DNA of 64,000 bases from Primorskyibacter marinus. GTDB taxonomy: Bacteria; Pseudomonadota; Alphaproteobacteria; Rhodobacterales; Rhodobacteraceae. Below the pieces are notes generated by a model. The model did not search any database. It was not told the DNA's origin and saw only the letters and a program-made list of their open reading frames with translations. Both the position numbers and the translations under genes were made by a program. Where the stretch lies: NCBI RefSeq assembly GCF_003313245.1, contig NZ_QJSD01000011.1, positions 42,623 through 106,622 on the forward strand. Reading direction: 5' to 3'. Of this stretch, positions 1-6,518 are shown piece after piece; position 1 is the first letter of the stretch; every line of letters starts with the position of its first letter.

Positions 1-324
1 TTTCTTTCAATCCGTGTGGAACCAATCAAATGTCGGAAGGTTGGATTTTCAGGCACGAAACTGCTTGTCCAATTTACGGCAGGTAGCCAGGTCGCGGCAA
101 TCTTCCTCCCTCAGATTTGCCGCGACCTGACCGGGCGCTGAATGCGCGCCATCGGAACCCTCCCCCCGGTGGCGCGAAGCAGAGAAGAGAGCACCTGCTT
201 ACTGGCGCATCTCTGCTATCGACACGCCCATCGGGTGCGGATCCGGTGGGCGTGTCAATTTTCCCCAATACCTCAATATCCGGTCGCCGGACCTCACATG
301 ATGGCCGCTGCTTGCACGGCAAGC
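1..324. other. left-edge region with no supported gene
   Basis: Open frames here lack ribosome binding sites and resemble nothing known. Apart from the hairpin at 221-260 and the promoter beginning at 325, I see no feature. It is probably the downstream flank of a gene lying outside the window. Confidence 0.4.
221..260 (+). terminator. possible Rho-independent terminator
   Basis: A 10-bp inverted repeat (arms 221-230 and 247-256, GACACGCCCA against TGGGCGTGTC) with a 16-nt loop is followed by a short T run. It would end a transcript entering from upstream of the window. The weak T run makes this tentative. Confidence 0.4.
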
Positions 325-350
325 GGAACCAATGGCGTTCAGCGTGCGTT
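325..350 (+). promoter_or_regulatory. EcfG-type general stress promoter (PRC/AI-2E operon)
   Basis: GGAAC at 325-329 and CGTT at 347-350 are separated by exactly 17 nt, matching the EcfG consensus GGAAC-N16/17-CGTT. The predicted start of transcription near 357 lies about 40 nt before the PRC-barrel ATG. The core stress regulators lie 3 kb away. Confidence 0.75.
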
Positions 351-396
351 ATTTGCCCGACACAGGCCGAGAATCGGTCGCAACGGAGGACAGTCC

Positions 397-822
397 ATGC
401 CCCGCAAGTTTTTGACCCTGAGCGCAAGCGCTGCAATCATGGCAGGTGTCGTCCTGACCGGAGCCACCGCTGTCGCGGGGTTTTGGGCAGATAACGAGAT
501 GTCAACGCCCGCCGCGATCCACGCTGCGACTGACCTGCCAAGCCCCGCGGTCGTGGATTTCGATGTGTTGCACGGACTGCCGGTCTTTGACGAACAATCC
601 GATACGGTTGGCACCGTAGCGGAAGTGCGCGTCGGACCAGATGGCCGCGTAACCGGCGCAATCGTCGAGATCGGCGGCTTTCTGGGTCTGGGCGCGCATC
701 GCGTCGATCTTGGCCTTGATCTGCTGGCGATGCGCGGATTGAACGGAGAAACGCGTGATCCGGCCGTGCAACTTCTGGTCAGCAACGCCGAACTGGACCG
801 CTTGCCGCGGTTCGAAGGCTAA
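397..822 (+). CDS. PRC-barrel domain protein, membrane-anchored or exported
   Basis: This is a 141-residue protein. Residues 5-28 form a hydrophobic signal or anchor segment ending near an Ala-Val-Ala-Gly stretch. Residues about 55-110 match a PRC-barrel (HGLPVFD, VGTVAEVRVG, VTGAIVEIGGFLGLG). PRC-barrels are small beta domains found in RimM, photosynthetic reaction centre H subunits and many stress-related envelope proteins; the exact role here is unknown. ATG at 397 is chosen because a GGAGGA ribosome binding site lies just upstream, although the frame is open back to 142. An EcfG-type promoter lies at 325-350, and the AI-2E gene follows after 15 nt, so the two are probably cotranscribed as general stress genes. 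Confidence 0.8.
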   Translation: MPRKFLTLSASAAIMAGVVLTGATAVAGFWADNEMSTPAAIHAATDLPSPAVVDFDVLHGLPVFDEQSDTVGTVAEVRVGPDGRVTGAIVEIGGFLGLGAHRVDLGLDLLAMRGLNGETRDPAVQLLVSNAELDRLPRFEG

Positions 823-837
823 GGGCGAGCACCGCGA

Positions 838-1896
838 ATGCATTCCAACATACGCCAGCATTGGCAACTGACAATCCTCGCGGTGGTGGCAATCATTGCC
901 GCGTTGTATTTTGCCAAACCCGTCTTCGCACCTTTTACGCTGGCGTTCGTGTTCGCCATCGTTCTGACGCCGATTTCCGATTTCTGGCAGCGCACCGGCT
1001 TGCCCGCAACAGCGTCGAGCCTGATGACACTGTTCTTATGCGTTCTGATGATCGTCGTGCTGGCCGTGTTGCTGGAACCCGTCGCAAACGGGTTGTATGA
1101 AAAATGGCCCAGCATACGCGGCGGGATGCGCGAAATGGTATGGAGCCTGCGCGGGCTGTTGCGTGACATTGACGATGTGTCGCGTGAGGTCACAGGTGCC
1201 TTGGGGTCCTCCGCAACAGGTGAAGGCGATGGCGGTGTGGTCGATGAAGCCAGCAAATCGTTTCCCAGCCTGACTGAACTGATGTTTCTGGCTCCTGCGC
1301 TGTTGGGGCAGGTGATGATTTTCCTTGGGGCGCTGTATTTCCTGTTGCTGTGTCGCAGTGATGTCTATCGCTGGTTGGGCAAGCTTTCGACCGTCAATTC
1401 CAAGGCCGCCGCGCTGAAATTCTACGAGGCCGACCGGCTGGTTGCCCGCTACTCGCTGACGATCACGGTCATCAATGTATGCTATGCGGTCTGCGTCGCG
1501 CTTGTGTTCAAGCTGATCGGAATGCCGGGGTACATCATCTGGGGTGCGGTTGCAGGCCTGTTGAACTTTGTCGTCTATCTTGGGCCGGCCCTCGTGGCCA
1601 CTGCTGCGCTCGTTGCAGGTCCGGCGGTCTTTACCGGCGGTATGGCGTTTGTGCCGGCCGCTGCATATGTGGGGCTAAACCTGATCGAGGCACAATTTGT
1701 GACGCCCACGCTGGTCGGCCGGCAAATGAATGTGAACCCGCTCTTGGTGTTCTTGTCGCTGTGCCTGTTTCTCTGGCTTTGGGGACCGCTGGGCGGCATC
1801 GTCGCGATCCCGCTCCTGGTGTGGTTCATTGCGGTCTATGATGGGCTGACGACGCTGGCCGAGGAAGAGGCGGCGACGGGCACGCCTGCAATCTGA
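838..1896 (+). CDS. AI-2E family transporter (PerM/YdiK type)
   Basis: This 352-residue polytopic membrane protein has hydrophobic segments near the N-terminus (about 12-33 and 35-50), at 60-85, 150-175, and a C-terminal set from about 205 to 335. It includes the family-typical NFVVYLGP and LNLIEAQFVTPTLVGRQMNVNPL stretches (the second is cited for its family position, residues about 280-300). The family exports small molecules; members have been tied to AI-2 export or Na+/H+ antiport, and the substrate cannot be read here. Residues about 115-140 form a hydrophilic loop. It follows the PRC-barrel gene by 15 nt and probably shares its EcfG promoter. It converges on the histidine kinase gene. 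Confidence 0.85.
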   Translation: MHSNIRQHWQLTILAVVAIIAALYFAKPVFAPFTLAFVFAIVLTPISDFWQRTGLPATASSLMTLFLCVLMIVVLAVLLEPVANGLYEKWPSIRGGMREMVWSLRGLLRDIDDVSREVTGALGSSATGEGDGGVVDEASKSFPSLTELMFLAPALLGQVMIFLGALYFLLLCRSDVYRWLGKLSTVNSKAAALKFYEADRLVARYSLTITVINVCYAVCVALVFKLIGMPGYIIWGAVAGLLNFVVYLGPALVATAALVAGPAVFTGGMAFVPAAAYVGLNLIEAQFVTPTLVGRQMNVNPLLVFLSLCLFLWLWGPLGGIVAIPLLVWFIAVYDGLTTLAEEEAATGTPAI

Positions 1897-1916
1897 AACG
1901 GTCCTGCAACTAAAGT

Positions 1917-1951
1917 CGCTGGCACATGAGATCGAACACCATGCGCCAGCG
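1917..1951. terminator. inverted repeat between convergent genes
   Basis: The arms CGCTGGC (1917-1923) and GCCAGCG (1945-1951) could form a 7-bp stem with a 21-nt loop between the AI-2E gene and the histidine kinase. No clear T run is present, so it is a weak candidate. Confidence 0.3.
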
Positions 1952-1980
1952 GCGTAAACTTGCATCCGGGCGGTATTGCG

Positions 1981-3705
1981 CTACTTTTCCTTGAACTCGG
2001 CTATGGGAAAGTTGATTTCCAGAACGAACATTTCGGTGTCCTCTGTGACGTCCATCGTTCCTTCAAGCTGCGCGACGAACGCCGCGATCAATTGCGATCC
2101 CAACCCCCCGCTATCGGCCGATGCACTTGCTTCGGTGACATGTTCGCCAAGCGAATTCGCGACGCGCAGCACCGCGTTGGCATCATCGGTTTCGCGCAGG
2201 GTGACTTCCAGCCACGGCTGCTGGCCATCTGCGGGCTTGCCAATATATTTCAATGCATTGCTTGCAGCCTCGGAAACGGCGAGGCTAAGAGGCACGGCCT
2301 GGTCGGGATAAAGGATCACACGGTCCGCGCTTTGACGGATCTCGATCCGGCTTTCCGGCAGGCTGCCCGCCGACACCACGCGGTCAACGATGGCCTTCAC
2401 CAATTCGTCGGCCTGAACCCGGCCCTGAAGCGAGGTTTCGTAGAGGTTGCGGTGAACGGTCGCGAGGCTCATCACGCGACCCTGCACATCGCGCAACGCT
2501 ACGCGCGCGTCGTCATTGGTGGATTTGCGGATCTTCATGTTGAGGATCGAAGCGATAAGCTGGAGATTGTTTTTGACCCGATGGTGGACTTCTTTCAGCA
2601 ACACCGTCTTGTCATGGATCATATCCTCCAACTCGGCTTCGTCGCGCAAAACGCTGACGGCCAGCCGGTGCCAGGTCTCATCGATTTCGCGCAGCTCTTT
2701 TGGGGTGATAATATCCGGTCGTGGTGTCTGAATCGCGCGTGACCGCATGAACATCAGCATCCGTGCACGCAGGTTCCGAGTGGGGCGGATCACCAGCCGC
2801 TCGACCGCCACATAGGCGACGGCAAGGCTTGCCAGCCACATCAGCACCGGGAAGAGCAGCGGAATTGCCAAGCGGATCGCCCCGGCGGTGATCGAGTTCA
2901 CCTTCGATGGCCAACTGCCAAGCGCGTAAATCAATCCAGGGACAACCGGCACCACGGCAAAGACGCGTTCTTCAGCCATCCGGGTGATGCCGGTAAAGCT
3001 TTGCTGGGGCTTGTCAACGAATTTCTGCAAGGGCCGTCCTGCGGGCAAACGTACCTCTACCCCGTTCATGCCGCCACTGGCCGACAGGATCTCGCCGGTG
3101 TCGTTGAACAGCACCAGGTCCAGCGGGCTGTCCTTTTTCGCGTCGTTGTCGCGAGAATGCAGGTTGCCGTGGGGCAGAGACACCGAAACATGTCCGTTAT
3201 ATTCACCGTTGTTCCTGATGGGGATCGACACGACGATCACCGGCACACCGCTGACAGATCCTGACGCTGACATGGTGATGCGCGGGCGGGGATCTTCCTT
3301 CATCATCAAGTACAGTTTGTTGTCGGACAGGTTCAGTTGCTGCGGCGAAGAAGAACATTCGACAATGCCGTCCGAATTGATGAAGCCCGCAAAACTGTAG
3401 GTGCTGGATGTGTCCAGATAGTTCTTCAGGACCGAAGTGCAAAGCGCAGGGTCATCACGAATCAACGGAACAAAGCTGGAGATTGCCTGCGCGGCACCAA
3501 AGGCGTTGCGCAGCAGACCTTCTTCACCGCCGGCCGCAGCGGCCGTCAGCGCAAGCAGGTTGGCTTCGGCATTACGGCGGGACTTTTCGACCACCACAGC
3601 GGTTTGCGAAACCGATATCAGACCAAGCGGCAACAACGCCGCGGCCAGCATGACACCAAACCTGAAGGCGAGGCCATCGCTCGCGCCGCGCAGTCTGCGT
3701 ATCAC
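1981..3705 (-). CDS. membrane sensor histidine kinase, HisKA_2/HWE type, general stress response
   Basis: This 574-residue protein has a TM helix at about 15-35, a periplasmic sensor region of about 240 residues, and a second TM at about 278-303. A linker then leads to a HisKA_2 dimerisation domain with the EVHHRVKNN phosphoacceptor motif near residue 374. The HATPase has an N box (SEAASNALKY) near 480 and a G box (SGGLGSQLI) near 530. HisKA_2/HWE kinases (PhyK-like) phosphorylate PhyR-type response regulators in alphaproteobacteria. The gene overlaps ecfG by 4 nt (ATGA), so nepR, ecfG and this kinase form one operon, with phyR divergent. This makes it the likely PhyR kinase. The sensed signal cannot be inferred. 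Confidence 0.85.
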   Translation of the reverse strand: MIRRLRGASDGLAFRFGVMLAAALLPLGLISVSQTAVVVEKSRRNAEANLLALTAAAAGGEEGLLRNAFGAAQAISSFVPLIRDDPALCTSVLKNYLDTSSTYSFAGFINSDGIVECSSSPQQLNLSDNKLYLMMKEDPRPRITMSASGSVSGVPVIVVSIPIRNNGEYNGHVSVSLPHGNLHSRDNDAKKDSPLDLVLFNDTGEILSASGGMNGVEVRLPAGRPLQKFVDKPQQSFTGITRMAEERVFAVVPVVPGLIYALGSWPSKVNSITAGAIRLAIPLLFPVLMWLASLAVAYVAVERLVIRPTRNLRARMLMFMRSRAIQTPRPDIITPKELREIDETWHRLAVSVLRDEAELEDMIHDKTVLLKEVHHRVKNNLQLIASILNMKIRKSTNDDARVALRDVQGRVMSLATVHRNLYETSLQGRVQADELVKAIVDRVVSAGSLPESRIEIRQSADRVILYPDQAVPLSLAVSEAASNALKYIGKPADGQQPWLEVTLRETDDANAVLRVANSLGEHVTEASASADSGGLGSQLIAAFVAQLEGTMDVTEDTEMFVLEINFPIAEFKEK

Positions 3706-4289
3706 GCCGAAAATCTGCCCGGCGGAATGATGCCATTGACGACGGCCATCGTCGCCTTGTCGGTCATTTCCATGCTGTCGTCACTGTGCAGATTCAGCAG
3801 TTCGGCCAATCTGGACCGGCCACGGTTAACACGGCTCTTGATGGTGCCGATGGCGACGCCGCAGGTTTCGGCAGCATCTTCATATGAAAAACCGGATGCG
3901 CCCACGAGGATCAGCGCCTCGCGCTGTTCGTCAGCAAGCTTGGCAAAGGCTTCTTCGAAATCGCGCATCGCGAGACGTCCGTCGTGATGTGGCTTCTCGG
4001 ACAGGGTTTCGGCAAAGGACCCATCGACATCCGCGACTTCGCGGCGGCTTTTGCGACGGTCAGAATAAAAGGTGTTGCGCAGGATGGTGAACAGCCAGGC
4101 GCGCATATTCGTGCCGGGTTCGAAATGGTCGATCTTGTTCCACGCCTTGACAACCGTGTCCTGCACCAGATCATCCGCAGCAGACCCGTTTCGCGTCAAA
4201 CTCAACGCAAAGGCCCGCATGGACGGGAGGTGCTGCACGATCTCATCGCGCGGGTCGGAATGCTCTTCCGAGGCTTCTAAATCGCTCAT
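3702..4289 (-). CDS. ecfG: EcfG-family RNA polymerase sigma factor (general stress sigma)
   Basis: This is a 195-residue ECF sigma factor. Region 2 spans about residues 18-85 (DDLVQDTVVKAW, then NMRAWLFTILRN) and region 4 about 112-165 (LILVGASGFSYEDAAETC, then GTIKSRVNRGR). It directs transcription from GGAAC-N16/17-CGTT promoters and is held inactive by NepR. It is translationally coupled on both sides: its ATG overlaps the nepR stop and its stop overlaps the kinase start, each as ATGA. Identification rests on the sigma domains plus the diagnostic NepR/PhyR context. An EcfG promoter before nepR implies positive autoregulation. Confidence 0.93.
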   Translation of the reverse strand: MSDLEASEEHSDPRDEIVQHLPSMRAFALSLTRNGSAADDLVQDTVVKAWNKIDHFEPGTNMRAWLFTILRNTFYSDRRKSRREVADVDGSFAETLSEKPHHDGRLAMRDFEEAFAKLADEQREALILVGASGFSYEDAAETCGVAIGTIKSRVNRGRSRLAELLNLHSDDSMEMTDKATMAVVNGIIPPGRFSA

Positions 4290-4432
4290 TTATTGGCTTC
4301 CTGTGCCTTAAGCTTTTCCAGCAACGCCTTGAACCTGTCCGGCACATCTTCCTCGACAGTTTTCTGGTAAACCTTGCGAAGATTTTCCTCTATCTGTTCT
4401 TCTAAGCCGGACTTTCGGTTTGGTAGAGCCAT
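4286..4432 (-). CDS. nepR: NepR anti-sigma factor
   Basis: This short gene encodes 48 residues. After a basic N-terminus it has the NepR core: IEENLRKVYQKTVEEDVPDRF followed by LLEKLKAQ (residues about 15-45). NepR binds and sequesters EcfG; phosphorylated PhyR, through its sigma-like domain, pulls NepR away. The ATG at 4432-4430 gives the expected conserved start (MALPNRKSG), and the TGA overlaps the ecfG ATG by 4 nt. It is slightly shorter than many NepR proteins (about 60 residues) but keeps the two-helix core. Confidence 0.93.
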   Translation of the reverse strand: MALPNRKSGLEEQIEENLRKVYQKTVEEDVPDRFKALLEKLKAQEANK

Positions 4433-4479
4433 CCTATTCCCCTGCACCACTTCAATTAGGCAAAAAATTGCACATCACG

Positions 4480-4505
4480 GGAACCGAACGCCATAGAGGA
4501 ACGTT
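4480..4505 (+). promoter_or_regulatory. EcfG-type promoter for phyR
   Basis: GGAAC (4480-4484), 17 nt, CGTT (4502-4505), reading toward phyR. Transcription would start near 4512, about 27 nt before the phyR ATG. It overlaps a mirror-image promoter on the other strand. Confidence 0.85.
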
Positions 4506-4512
4506 AGGTTCC
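4487..4512 (-). promoter_or_regulatory. EcfG-type promoter for nepR-ecfG-kinase
   Basis: On the minus strand, GGAAC (4512-4508), 17 nt, CGTT (4490-4487), reading toward nepR. Its -35 lies beyond the -10 of the opposing phyR promoter, so the two promoters share the same 33 bp in a symmetrical arrangement. Confidence 0.85.
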
Positions 4513-4538
4513 AAGAAAAACACAAGAGGTACGAAAAA

Positions 4539-5351
4539 ATGACGGATGGTCGCTCCGCTGCGGATTTCGCGGAAACAGTTGGCAACCTGTTGCCTTACCT
4601 GCGGCGTTACGCCCGCGCATTGACGGGTAGCCAGACCACGGGGGACAACTACGCGCTCGCCACGTTGGAGGCTTTGCTGGAAGATCGGACGATCTTTGAC
4701 GCGGAGCTTGACCCCAAGGTTGCGTTGTTTCGGGCCTTTCATGTCATCTGGACCAGCGCGGGCGCGCCCGTCGCAGAGGACGAAACGGCGATTGGGCGCC
4801 GCGCTCAGGCGCATATGGCCGATCTGACCCCGAACACCCGCGAGGTTTTGTTGCTTTACACGATCGAGAGCTTCTCGCATCGCGACATCGCTTCGATCAT
4901 GCAGATTTCGGCAGACGAGGCCGAAGAGTTGCTGACGATCGCGCGCCGCGAGATGGAATCCAGCTTGTCGGGTCGTATTCTTGTGATCGAAGACGAGGCC
5001 GTGATCGCGCTGGATCTGCAAAGCATCATTGCGGATATGGGCCATGCCATCACCGGTGTCGGGCGGACCCGCGACGGTGCAGTCTCGCTGGCTCAGAAAG
5101 AACGCCCTGACCTTATCCTGTCGGACATCCAGCTTGCGGATGGATCTTCGGGGATTGACGCGGTGAATGACATTCTGGCCGCGGCAGGAGAGATCCCGGT
5201 GGTTTTCATCACCGCCTTCCCCGAGCGCCTGTTGACCGGCGAGCGACCGGAGCCCGCATTCGTCATCACCAAGCCTTACTCGGAAGAACAGGTGCAATCC
5301 GCGATCAGTCAGGCGATGTTCTTTGCGTCGACAGAAACGTTGAACGCCTGA
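4539..5351 (+). CDS. phyR: PhyR anti-anti-sigma response regulator
   Basis: This is a 270-residue protein. Residues 1-140 form a sigma-like domain related to ECF regions 2 and 4 (LLPYLRRYARALTG, then LTPNTREVLLLYTIE). Residues about 146-265 form a receiver with acidic pocket Glu151/Asp152, phosphoacceptor Asp196 in LILSDIQLADG, Thr225 in FITAF and Lys245 in ITKPYS. When phosphorylated it binds NepR and frees EcfG. The sigma-like domain lacks DNA-binding function by family precedent. It is divergent from nepR with a 106-bp gap holding the bidirectional EcfG promoter. A 24-bp tandem repeat and a terminator follow. Confidence 0.95.
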   Translation: MTDGRSAADFAETVGNLLPYLRRYARALTGSQTTGDNYALATLEALLEDRTIFDAELDPKVALFRAFHVIWTSAGAPVAEDETAIGRRAQAHMADLTPNTREVLLLYTIESFSHRDIASIMQISADEAEELLTIARREMESSLSGRILVIEDEAVIALDLQSIIADMGHAITGVGRTRDGAVSLAQKERPDLILSDIQLADGSSGIDAVNDILAAAGEIPVVFITAFPERLLTGERPEPAFVITKPYSEEQVQSAISQAMFFASTETLNA

Positions 5352-5356
5352 GCTTT

Positions 5357-5404
5357 TTCACAACGGTTAAACGCGAAAGGTTCACAACGGTTAAACGCGA
5401 AAGG
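5357..5404 (+). repeat. perfect 24-bp tandem duplication
   Basis: The unit at 5357-5380 (starting TTCACAACGG, ending GCGAAAGG) is repeated without change at 5381-5404, immediately after phyR and before its terminator stem. It looks like a recent slippage duplication; no function is evident. Confidence 0.9.
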
Positions 5405-5428
5405 GCGGTCACATCGACCGCCCTTTTT
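5403..5428 (+). terminator. Rho-independent terminator of phyR
   Basis: Stem GGGCGGTC (5403-5410) pairs with GACCGCCC (5416-5423) across a 5-nt loop, followed by TTTTT. It sits between phyR and the convergent DUF1328 gene, and a shorter T run on the other strand may make it bidirectional. Confidence 0.85.
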
Positions 5429-5449
5429 CATGTGATCCAAGCCGTGCGG

Positions 5450-5623
5450 TCAGACCGGCGGTCGTCCTTTGACCGCGCGTACGATCATCGCAATGACGAA
5501 CAGCACCACGAAGATGAAGAACAGGATCTGTGCGATACCGGCAGACGCGCCGGCGATGCCGCCAAAACCGAACAAGGCGGCGATCAGCGCAACTACAAGA
5601 AATGTCAGTGCCCAACCAAGCAT
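5450..5623 (-). CDS. DUF1328 small membrane protein
   Basis: This 57-residue peptide is almost wholly hydrophobic, with two predicted TM helices (about 3-22 and 28-50) and a short basic tail, typical of DUF1328/YtjA-like proteins. The start at 5623 is fixed by a GGAGG ribosome binding site; a longer frame to 5788 has no support. Function is unknown, but family members are often stress-induced. A perfect EcfG promoter at 5682-5707 supports membership of the general stress regulon encoded next door. Confidence 0.85.
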   Translation of the reverse strand: MLGWALTFLVVALIAALFGFGGIAGASAGIAQILFFIFVVLFVIAMIVRAVKGRPPV

Positions 5624-5681
5624 AGGGGGCCTCCTTTCAGTGTGTTTTTGGTCGCGTCGTCCTGACGCGTTGTGAGAAGAA

Positions 5682-5707
5682 AACGCCGTTATCGGCGGTG
5701 CGGTTCC
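5682..5707 (-). promoter_or_regulatory. EcfG-type promoter for DUF1328 gene
   Basis: On the minus strand, GGAAC (5707-5703), 17 nt, CGTT (5685-5682), about 60 nt before the DUF1328 start. Confidence 0.75.
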
Positions 5708-5730
5708 AGAGTATCTTTGGCGACCTGATC

Positions 5731-5755
5731 GGAACAAAATGTCTTTAAAAGCGTT
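5731..5755 (+). promoter_or_regulatory. EcfG-type promoter reading toward the AsnC-family regulator
   Basis: GGAAC (5731-5735), 16 nt, CGTT (5752-5755). Transcription would begin near 5762, leaving a leader of about 140 nt before the regulator gene at 5904. It is divergent from the DUF1328 promoter, with 23 nt between the two -35 elements. Confidence 0.55.
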
Positions 5756-5903
5756 TTGCGAAGTCGGGCTCGGGGCTGTCCTCGACAATGATGCACGAGG
5801 TTTGCCGACGCGTACGCGTCCGTGCTAGGAACAAGGCGCAGTGCAGGCACATGTTTCCTAAGGATGTCCAGAAAGTGATCCCGCAGTTTTCTCCTTTGGT
5901 GAC

Positions 5904-6392
5904 GTGATGCAGCGGCTTGACGCGCGCGACCTGCAAATCTTGACGGTGCTGAGCCGGCAAGGGCGGATTACAAAGGCCGCCCTTGCCGAGGCGGTCGGAC
6001 TGTCGCCCACCCCTTGCTGGGAGCGGCTGCGCAAACTGGAACGCGCTGGCCTGATCGAAGGCTACGGCGCGCAGATCAATCTGCGTAAACTTGGCCCTCA
6101 TGTCTTCGTGTTTGTCGCCGTGGAACTGGCCGATCACACTGCCGCCACCTTCCGCGTGTTCGAGGATGCGTTGCACCGGTATGACGAGGTCACAGCTTGC
6201 TGGGCCTTGGGCGGCGGGTTCGACTATCTGATGCAGGTCGTCACCCGCGATATTGACGCTTATCAACGCCTGATCGACAGCATGCTGGAGGCGCGTATCG
6301 GGCTGGCGCGCTATTTCACCTATATCGTGACCAAACCGGTGAAGGGGCCAAATCCTCCGCCTCTGGCGTTGCTGGCAGGGCTGGAAGAGTAA
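5904..6392 (+). CDS. Lrp/AsnC-family transcriptional regulator
   Basis: This 162-residue protein has an N-terminal winged helix (residues about 4-60: LTVLSRQGRITKAALAEAVGLSP, cited for position, then CWERLRKLERAGLI) and a C-terminal RAM/AsnC ligand domain (about 70-150). It starts at GTG 5904 or ATG 5907. It lies directly upstream of an aldehyde dehydrogenase and a class III aminotransferase in the same direction. This gene order (asnC-ssd-atf) is known from ectoine catabolic clusters of marine Rhodobacteraceae and corresponds to DoeX-DoeC-DoeD of Halomonas. It probably controls the two downstream genes. The effector cannot be read from sequence. Confidence 0.85.
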   Translation: MMQRLDARDLQILTVLSRQGRITKAALAEAVGLSPTPCWERLRKLERAGLIEGYGAQINLRKLGPHVFVFVAVELADHTAATFRVFEDALHRYDEVTACWALGGGFDYLMQVVTRDIDAYQRLIDSMLEARIGLARYFTYIVTKPVKGPNPPPLALLAGLEE

Positions 6393-6518
6393 GAGGCAGA
6401 GGAATCCTCTGCCATGATCGTCTCATGTAGGCGAATTTTCTTCCCATGCAGGTGATTTCAGCCGCAACCGCTGCCAAGCGTGGCCGATACTACAGGCAAC
6501 AATCCCGGAGGTGTTGCC

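Noticed and set aside
18-43. GGAAC near the left edge as a possible EcfG promoter
   Set aside because: No CGTT occurs at 16-17 nt spacing.
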